Positions 58,714-64,000 of a DNA stretch of 64,000 nucleotides are shown in pieces. Made by a program: the position numbers and the translations under genes. Under the pieces are notes generated by a model. It searched no databases. It worked only from the letters and a program-made list of their open reading frames with translations, and was not told the origin of the DNA. Source of the DNA: Trebonia sp963822615. GTDB taxonomy: Bacteria > Actinomycetota > Actinomycetes > Streptosporangiales > Streptosporangiaceae. The stretch lies in contig CAWGIM010000007.1 in assembly GCA_963822615.1 (NCBI GenBank), positions 1 through 64,000 on the forward strand, read 5' to 3'. Every line of letters starts with the position of its first letter. The first letter of the stretch is position 1.

Positions 58714-59250
58714 GTGGACGCCAGCGTGCTAATCCCGAACCTCGTCATTCTCGGCGTCGTGCTTTTGTCGGACTGCGGACTGCGCAGGCTCTCCGCGGGG
58801 AGGCTGGTGCGCCCCTTCATCGCCGGCGCCGCGATCATCCCGTTCTACTTCAAGGGCTTCGCCACCTCGGGTAACGGGCTGCTGCTGGAACTAGCCGGGA
58901 TCGCGGCCGGGCTGGCGCTCGGCGTGCTCGCCGCCGCCCTGCTGCGCGTCTTCACCGACTCCGCCACCGGGCAGACGATGACCCGCGGCGGCGCGGGCTA
59001 CGCCCTCTTCTGGATCGTGGTGGTCGGTGCCAGGATCTACTTCTCCTACGGCTCGCAGCACGTGTTCAGCCACCAGCTCGGCAGCTGGCTGGCTACCAGC
59101 CACGTCACCGTGGACGCGCTGACCGCGGCGCTGATCTTCTTCTCGGTGGCCATGCTGTTCGGCCGCACCGGCGCGGTCGCCGCCCGCGCCCGCCAGCTCG
59201 GCCGCCACCAGGCGGCGGCCAGTGCCCGGGTGCCCGCCCCGGTCCGCTAG
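58714..59250 (+). CDS. DUF1453-like membrane protein
   Basis: About 178 residues with five TM segments: LIPNLVILGVVLLSDCGL, FIAGAAIIPFYFKGF, LLELAGIAAGLALGVLAAALL, YALFWIVVVGARIYFSY and VDALTAALIFFSVAMLFG. DUF1453/CcdC-like proteins of this shape are of unknown function. GTG 58714 has GAGAGGA upstream. It is divergent from the kinase-regulator pair and probably controlled by it. Confidence 0.8.
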   Translation: MDASVLIPNLVILGVVLLSDCGLRRLSAGRLVRPFIAGAAIIPFYFKGFATSGNGLLLELAGIAAGLALGVLAAALLRVFTDSATGQTMTRGGAGYALFWIVVVGARIYFSYGSQHVFSHQLGSWLATSHVTVDALTAALIFFSVAMLFGRTGAVAARARQLGRHQAAASARVPAPVR

Positions 59251-59326
59251 CCCCGGTCCGCTAGCCCGGCCCGGGAGCCCCGGCCCGGGAGCCCCGGTCC
59301 GGTAGCCCGGCCCGCGAGCCCCGGCC

Positions 59327-59373
59327 CGCGAAGCGCCCGCCCGCACGCTCACCGTGCGGGCGGGCGCTTCGCG
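59327..59373. terminator. Perfect 21-bp bidirectional hairpin terminator
   Basis: The 59327-59347 and 59353-59373 arms are exact complements with loop CTCAC, between the convergent DUF1453-like and DUF3291 genes. It is the longest perfect hairpin in the window. Confidence 0.85.
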
Positions 59374-59385
59374 CTGGCGCCGGGG

Positions 59386-59898
59386 CTAGACCGGGCAGGC
59401 CCAGTCGTCCGGGCTGAGCAGCGGCTCACTGGCGGCGCCGGGCGGCGGGAAGTGCACCCGCATCGAGAACGCGTGCGGCGTGGGCCCGTGCGCGCGCAGG
59501 TGCCTGATCCGGTCTTCCGCCTCGGCCGTGGTCGGGATGTGCCCGCGGGGAATCCACCACAGCGCCGCGTAGACCTCGCGCAGTTGCTCGAACCACTCGC
59601 GGCGGCGGCGAAGCACCGCCCGGTGCGCGGGCCCGTACACGAAGGCGGCCAGGTCGGCGACCGACTCCCAGACCGACATGTTGACCAGGATGCCGCCGTC
59701 CGAGCCCTCCTCGTCGTCGGAGAACATCCGCAGGCTGGTCGCGTTGCCCTCCTCCGTCTGCAGACGCCAGACGAAGCCGGGCGCGCTGTCCGCGACCGCG
59801 TTCACCGGGTCCAGCCCGGCCACGAAGTCCGCCAGGCGGGGACTGTCCATCGGCGCGAACGCTCGCGCGACGTTGACTTGCGCGACCACGTAGTCCAT
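59386..59898 (-). CDS. DUF3291 family protein
   Basis: About 170 residues from ATG 59898: VAQVNVARAFAPMDSPRLADFVAGLDPVNAVAD, SAPGFVWRLQTEEGNATSLRMF, and VNMSVWESVADLAAFVYGPAHRAVLRRRREWF are the usual DUF3291 blocks. The fold is ferredoxin-like (dimeric alpha-beta barrel), often linked to monooxygenase-like folds. No function is known. Confidence 0.87.
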   Translation of the reverse strand: MDYVVAQVNVARAFAPMDSPRLADFVAGLDPVNAVADSAPGFVWRLQTEEGNATSLRMFSDDEEGSDGGILVNMSVWESVADLAAFVYGPAHRAVLRRRREWFEQLREVYAALWWIPRGHIPTTAEAEDRIRHLRAHGPTPHAFSMRVHFPPPGAASEPLLSPDDWACPV

Positions 59899-60226
59899 GC
59901 GGGGTGCCCTTCCGGTCGAGATCACGGAGTCCTGTTAAGGGCCAAATCGGTCCATTGGCCATTACGGGCAAGGTACCTAACCCACCGCCCCCGCCGCTAT
60001 CGGGTAAACCGCCGCCCAAGCCGCTCGGTCCGCCGCGCAGCCCGCTCCCAGTCGGCGGTTCCGTGCCCAGTCCTGGTCGGCGTTCTCCGCTTCCGTCGGG
60101 CCGTCCAAGCCACTTCCTATCAGCTTGCACCAGCCGAATCATGACAAATCGGGCGGCGAAGTGGTCATAGCCGATAGGAAGTCGCGTCAGGTGGTTAAAA
60201 CCGATAGGAAGTGGAATTCCGCAACC

Positions 60227-60250
60227 GATAACAGCAAGAAGCGCGGAGCG
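60227..60250 (+). repeat. Dispersed repeat, copy 3 (long form)
   Basis: Same core GATAACAGCAAGAAG plus GCGCGGAGC as copy 1. It follows immediately after the last 22-bp repeat. Confidence 0.7.
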
Positions 60251-60288
60251 CCAGGGGGTGACCAGGTAGCGCTGCCCCCCTTCTAGCG

Positions 60289-60305
60289 GATAACAGCAAG
60301 AAGCG
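60289..60305 (+). repeat. Dispersed repeat, copy 4 (short form)
   Basis: GATAACAGCAAGAAGCG followed directly by a TGAGCG-type hexamer tract up to about 60355. Confidence 0.65.
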
Positions 60306-60389
60306 TGAGCGTGAGCGTGAGCGTGGGCGTGGGCGTGGGCGTGAGCGTGAGCGTGCTAGGTATCAGGTGATAGCTAGCCCGGCAGGCGG

Positions 60390-60956
60390 CTAGCGGCAGA
60401 GGTCGAGCAGCTTGGTCATCGTCGCCCAGTTCCGGGCGGTGCCGGTCAGGCCGGCCTTGGGCGAGCTGACGATGCGCAGCACCGTCGCGGCCAGGTCGCT
60501 GCGCCCGTAGCCGGCCGGCGTGTGCAGGTACAGGGTTCGGCCGACGGCGGTGACGGTGGAAGGATCGCCCTTGGCGGCCGCCTGGACGGTCGCCTTCTCC
60601 AGCTTGGCGGTCAGGTCGGGACCGGGGGGCTCGCTCAGCACCACGGCGTGCACCCGCTTCGGGTCGGGCTCGTCGGGGTGGGGGTTGGCGGCCAGGATCT
60701 TGGCCAGCTCGTCGCGGGTGAGCACCACCACCGGGGCGGTCACCCCGAGGTCGGCGCTGATCGCCTCGCTGATCGCCTGCCCGGCCTGGGCGCAGTCGGC
60801 GTCGGCGGGGGCGGTGAACAGCACGTTCCCGCTCTGGATGTAGGTCGACACGTCCCCGTGGCCGAGGCCGCCCACCAGGGAGCGCAGGTCGGCCATTGCC
60901 ACCTTGTTCTTGCCCCCGAGGTTGATCCCGCGCAGCAGCGCGACGTGCGTAGCCAT
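60390..60956 (-). CDS. DUF1697 family protein
   Basis: A 188-residue protein with the DUF1697 landmarks ALLRGINLGGKNKVAMADL, VSTYIQSGNVLF, and the C-terminal GTARNWATMTKLLDLC. The family is widespread and uncharacterised. It reads away from the repeat stretch and is followed by the MerR-PP2C gene upstream. Confidence 0.9.
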   Translation of the reverse strand: MATHVALLRGINLGGKNKVAMADLRSLVGGLGHGDVSTYIQSGNVLFTAPADADCAQAGQAISEAISADLGVTAPVVVLTRDELAKILAANPHPDEPDPKRVHAVVLSEPPGPDLTAKLEKATVQAAAKGDPSTVTAVGRTLYLHTPAGYGRSDLAATVLRIVSSPKAGLTGTARNWATMTKLLDLCR

Positions 60957-61003
60957 GACGCTATTGTGCCTCCCGGGCGGGACCGCTAGCAGGCGGCTAG
61001 GAG

Positions 61004-62245
61004 TTAAGAGCCGGCCTCGATGTCGGCCAGCGCGCAGGCGATGTTGTCCGGGCCGCCCGCCTCGTTCGCCAGCGTGATGAGCCGCTGTACGACCGCGGCC
61101 GGCTCGGCGCGGGCGGCCAGCTCCCGCCGGATCACGGCCGCCGGCAGCACCGTGGTCAGGCCGTCCGAGCAGAGCAGGAAGCGGTCGCCGGGCCGCGCCT
61201 CGAGCAGCGAGAGCTCCGGCTGGTCGGCCTCGCGGGCCTGCTCCTCGGTCATTCCCGCGGCCCGCAGCAGGGCCGCCGACGCGCCCAGTGCGCGCAGCAG
61301 CAGCGAACGCTGCGGGTGCGAGACCGCTTCCTCCGGGGTGAGCCGGCCCGCGTCCACCATCGCCTGGGTGACCGAGTGGTCGTGGCTGACCTGGAACAGC
61401 CCGCCGTCGCGGTACAGGTAGGCGCGCGAGTCGCCGATGTGCACCAGCGCCAGCCGGGAGCCGGACAGCAGCGCCGCCGTGAGCGTCGACCCGCTGCCGC
61501 CCAGCTCGGGGGCGGACCGGGCGATCGAGCGGACCGACGCGGCGGCCGCCGCGACCGCCTCCGACAGGAGGTTGAGCAGGCTGGCAGGCGCGGTCTCGGC
61601 ATCGAGGTGACCCAGTGCGCCGGGGTGACCCAGTGCGCCGGGGTGACCCGAGGCGCCGGGGTCACCCGGCGCGTCCAGGTGCAGCAGGGCGTTGACGGCG
61701 GCGGCGCTGGCCTGCTCGCCGCCCGGGCCGAACCCGTCGGCCACCGCGAGCACCCGCGGGCCGGCCGTCGCCGCGTCCTGGTTCCGCTCCCTGACCAGGC
61801 CGGCGTCGGACGCGGCGGCGTAGCGGACGGTGAGCGCGGTCCCCGCCGGTGAGGGGTCCGACCAGGGGCCGGGCTGGGGTGACAGTGGTGCGGGCATGGC
61901 GGTTGCTCCCTCGGAGAGATAGCTGATGAGGAACTGAGCAAGCCGCTGACGTTCGGCCAGGTCCGCTTCGGCCACCCGGAGGAAGGCGGTCACCGCCGCC
62001 GCTGCCTCAGCCGGCGAAGACTCGAGGACAGCGCCGATCTGGGCGAGCGGCAGGCCGATCCGGCGCAGCCACGCGACCAGCCGCGCCCGCTCCAGCTGGG
62101 AGGGCGCGTAGTAGCGGTAGCCGGACCACTGGTCGACCTTGGCCGGGCGAAGCAAGCCGAGCTCGTCGTACAGGCGCAGCGCCTTGGCGGACAGCCGGGC
62201 CTGGCGGGCGAACTCGCCGATTGTCAGCAGCTTCACAGCCACCAC
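61004..62245 (-). CDS. MerR DNA-binding domain fused to PP2C-type phosphatase
   Basis: A 413-residue protein. Residues about 5-75 are a MerR-type helix-turn-helix: LTIGEFARQARLSAKALRLYDELGLL and WSGYRYYAPSQL. After a coiled/helical stretch (to about 120) a PP2C domain begins at about 142: GLVRERNQDA, VLAVADGFGPGG (metal Asp with an altered GFGPGG in place of GMGG), VHIGDSRAYLY, and CSDGLT with GPDNI. A collagen-like GHPGALGHPG run lies in it. The metal ligands are present, so it may be an active Ser/Thr phosphatase. The link between signal and phosphatase is inference; MerR tails usually bind a ligand here. Confidence 0.9.
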   Translation of the reverse strand: MVAVKLLTIGEFARQARLSAKALRLYDELGLLRPAKVDQWSGYRYYAPSQLERARLVAWLRRIGLPLAQIGAVLESSPAEAAAAVTAFLRVAEADLAERQRLAQFLISYLSEGATAMPAPLSPQPGPWSDPSPAGTALTVRYAAASDAGLVRERNQDAATAGPRVLAVADGFGPGGEQASAAAVNALLHLDAPGDPGASGHPGALGHPGALGHLDAETAPASLLNLLSEAVAAAAASVRSIARSAPELGGSGSTLTAALLSGSRLALVHIGDSRAYLYRDGGLFQVSHDHSVTQAMVDAGRLTPEEAVSHPQRSLLLRALGASAALLRAAGMTEEQAREADQPELSLLEARPGDRFLLCSDGLTTVLPAAVIRRELAARAEPAAVVQRLITLANEAGGPDNIACALADIEAGS

Positions 62246-62274
62246 CGTGGGCTTTACCCCCGGGGGAAGGTCAA

Positions 62275-63486
62275 CTACTGCCGGTAGGTAGCCAGGAACT
62301 CGCCCAGCCGGGTGACCGCGTCCGAGAGCACCTCGACCGGGGCCAGGAACACCACCCGGATGTGGTCAGTGGACGGCAGGTTGAACCCGGTGCCGTGGGT
62401 CAGCAGCACGTGCTGCTGCTGCAGGAAGTCGATGCACATCCGCTCGTCGTCGACGATCTTGTGCACCTCGGGGTCGAGCCGGGGGAACAGGTACAGCGCG
62501 CCGGCCGGCTTGTAGCAGTCCACTCCCGGGATCGCGCTCAGCAGCTCCCAGGCGGCGTCCCGCTGGTCGCGCAGCCGGCCGCCGGGCAGCAGCAGCGGGG
62601 TGATGTCGATGCCGCCGTCGAGCGCGGCCGGTATCGCGTGCTGGGCCGGCACGTTGGGGCACATCCGCATGTTGGCCAGCAGCTCGAGGCCCTCGCGGTA
62701 CTCGGTCATCGGGGCCCGCGGCCCGGAGACGACCAGCCAGCCGGACCGGAAGCCGGCCAGCCGGTAGGTCTTGGACATGCCGCCGAGGGTGAGCACCGGC
62801 AGGTCGGGGGCGAGCGCGGCGGCGCAGTGGTGCACCGCGCCGTCGAACAGGATCTGGTCGTAGATCTCGTCCGACAGCACCAGCAGGTCATGGCGGCGGG
62901 CCACGTCAAGCAGCCCCTCCAGAGTCGAACGCGAGTAGACCGCCCCGGTCGGGTTGTTCGGGTTGATGATGACCAGCGCCCGGGTGCGCGGGGTGATCAG
63001 CGACTCGACGTGCTCGACGTCGGGGTTCCAGTCGAGTTCCTCGGCGCAGCGGTAGTGCACCGCCCGGCCGCCGCCGAGGTTGACCGCGCCGGTCCACAGC
63101 GGGTAGTCGGGCGCCGGGACGAGCACCTCGTCGCCCGGGTTGAGCAGCGCCTGCAGCGCCATCACGATCAGGTCCGACACCCCGTTGCCGAGGTACACGT
63201 CGTCCGGGGTGACCCCGGCGACGCCCAGCCGGGCGCCGAAGTACCGCGCCACCGCCTCACGGGCGGGCGCGATGCCGCGCGCGTCGCTGTAACCCTGCGA
63301 CTTGCCGATCGCCGCGGTCACCTGGGACAGCACCGAGTCCGGTGCGAACAGGCCGAACGGGGCCGGGTTGCCCAGGTTCAGCTTGATGATCTCGTGCCCC
63401 TGTGCCTCGAGCTCGCGAGCTCGTGCCAGCACTGGTCCGCGAATGTCGTAACGGACGTCGGCCAGCCGGCTCGCCTGAGACACCAT
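62275..63486 (-). CDS. Alanine/aspartate-type class I aminotransferase
   Basis: A 403-residue PLP enzyme of the AspC/AlaT-like group: IKLNLGNPAPFGLF, VIINPNNPTGAVYS, LSDEIYDQILFDG, and PLP-Lys in LGGMSKTYRLAGFRSGW. Similar proteins in mycobacteria are AlaT-like alanine-pyruvate aminotransferases. ATG 63486 has AGGAGG six bases upstream, which fixes the start. Confidence 0.92.
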   Translation of the reverse strand: MVSQASRLADVRYDIRGPVLARARELEAQGHEIIKLNLGNPAPFGLFAPDSVLSQVTAAIGKSQGYSDARGIAPAREAVARYFGARLGVAGVTPDDVYLGNGVSDLIVMALQALLNPGDEVLVPAPDYPLWTGAVNLGGGRAVHYRCAEELDWNPDVEHVESLITPRTRALVIINPNNPTGAVYSRSTLEGLLDVARRHDLLVLSDEIYDQILFDGAVHHCAAALAPDLPVLTLGGMSKTYRLAGFRSGWLVVSGPRAPMTEYREGLELLANMRMCPNVPAQHAIPAALDGGIDITPLLLPGGRLRDQRDAAWELLSAIPGVDCYKPAGALYLFPRLDPEVHKIVDDERMCIDFLQQQHVLLTHGTGFNLPSTDHIRVVFLAPVEVLSDAVTRLGEFLATYRQ

Positions 63487-63624
63487 GGTGGGCCTCCTCA
63501 AAGGTCGTGATCGCGTTCAGCAGAGCGGATCCGCACGTCAGGCGGACCCGATGCCCGAATGTTACCGGCTCATTGCCGCTGACCCGGGGTATTTACTGGC
63601 CGGGAAGTGGACCTGGCTGGCCGC

Positions 63625-64000
63625 TCAGCCGTCCAGCCGCTGGCCGGTGAGCATCTCGTACAGGTCCAGGTAGCGGCTGGTCAGCACGGCCAGCACGTCG
63701 TCGGGGATGTCCGGCCCGGGCGGGGTGCGGTCCCAGCCGATCGAGGTGGACCAGTCCCGCAGGTACTGCTTGTCGTAGGAGCGCTGCGGCTGGCCGGGGG
63801 AGTAGGAGTCGGCCGGCCAGAAGCGGGACGAGTCCGGGGTGAGCACCTCGTCCGCCAGCACCAGCGTGCCGTCCTTGGCCCGGCCGAACTCGAGCTTGGT
63901 GTCGGCCACGATGATGCCGCGCTCGGCCGCGGTCTGCGCCCCGCGCCGGTACACCTCCAGCGTGACCCGCCGCAGTTCCGCCGCCGTCTGCGCGCCGACC
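63625..64000 (-). CDS. purC: SAICAR synthetase, partial (C-terminal part)
   Basis: The C-terminal 124 or so residues, cut by the window end; the frame is open to the last base (upstream residues VGAQTAAELRRVTLEVYRRG). The family marks are VADTKLEFGR, LADEVLTPDSSRFWPAD and SYDKQYLRDW. PurC joins aspartate to CAIR in purine synthesis. It lies 123 bases downstream of the aminotransferase start on the same strand, and its N-terminus is beyond the window. Confidence 0.92.
   Translation of the reverse strand, partial: VGAQTAAELRRVTLEVYRRGAQTAAERGIIVADTKLEFGRAKDGTLVLADEVLTPDSSRFWPADSYSPGQPQRSYDKQYLRDWSTSIGWDRTPPGPDIPDDVLAVLTSRYLDLYEMLTGQRLDG

Larger units (their letters stand above)
59899..60389. 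other. Non-coding stretch with repeats
   Basis: About 490 bases without a convincing gene. It holds two 22-bp direct repeats 30 bases apart (60161-60182 and 60191-60212; shared form GTGGT-N5-CCGATAGGAAGT), one inverted GATAGGAAGT copy at 60112-60121, two dispersed-repeat copies (60227-60250, 60289-60305), and a TGAGCG/TGGGCG hexamer tract at about 60305-60355. The purpose of the stretch is unknown. Confidence 0.75.

Overview
The window is high-GC DNA from an actinobacterium. The 23S/5S rRNA sequences, the tRNA-free rRNA spacer with its processing stem, and typically actinobacterial families (Methyltransf_19/DUF574, DUF222-HNH, DUF2510, PucR regulators, MerR-PP2C, DUF1775/YcnI) all agree. A Streptosporangiales-like or related soil actinomycete is my guess from gene style. 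I see no plasmid, phage, insertion sequence or CRISPR signature; it reads as ordinary chromosome.

Layout. 1-3.6 kb: end of an rRNA operon (spacer, 23S, 5S, strong terminator). 3.7-16 kb: a double-domain SAM methyltransferase, a copper amine oxidase, an MFS exporter/TetR pair with two palindromic operators facing an FMN hydroxy-acid oxidase, a PPOX protein, an SMP-30 protein, a DUF222-HNH protein, an LLM flavin oxidoreductase and a dienelactone hydrolase. 16-23.4 kb: a penicillin-binding protein with a Gly/Tyr/Gln repeat tail, a YjbR protein, and a PucR regulator divergent from an aminotransferase plus CoA-acylating semialdehyde dehydrogenase pair (beta-alanine-type catabolism). 23.4-26.1 kb: a DUF2510 membrane protein and a spermidine-synthase-like protein.

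26.2-33.5 kb is the most unusual part. A sugar-type ABC uptake system (binding lipoprotein, ATPase, permease) lies directly downstream of an OmpR-type response regulator and a 950-residue protein that joins a complete sugar-type ABC ATPase to a GAF-containing histidine kinase. All five genes run on the minus strand. Spaced CGTTAA repeats and a 20-bp palindrome precede the binding-protein gene. 33.6-36.4 kb holds a separate NarL-type two-component pair with a DUF4097-like beta-repeat protein.

36.5-42.9 kb: a DUF429 protein, a GABA-type aminotransferase, and pcaB-pcaC-pcaD of the protocatechuate branch, with pcaB broken by several frameshifts, followed by an SGNH hydrolase and a 27-residue membrane peptide. 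43.2-48.8 kb: a copper-handling group (multicopper oxidase, CopC-CopD, YcnI, and a divergent lipoprotein). 48.8-54.1 kb: a drug exporter with a MarR-like tail and a large sacsin-type ATPase. 54.3-64 kb: a GH13 hydrolase, a second NarL-type two-component pair, DUF3291 and DUF1697 proteins, a MerR-PP2C fusion, an alanine/aspartate-type aminotransferase, and the C-terminal part of purC cut by the window end.

Five genes (DUF222-HNH, PBP, pcaB, copCD, sacsin-like) need one or more 1-base corrections to read through, nearly all of them an extra base in GC-rich sequence. Residual assembly errors may explain most of these; pcaB, with five, may be a real pseudogene.
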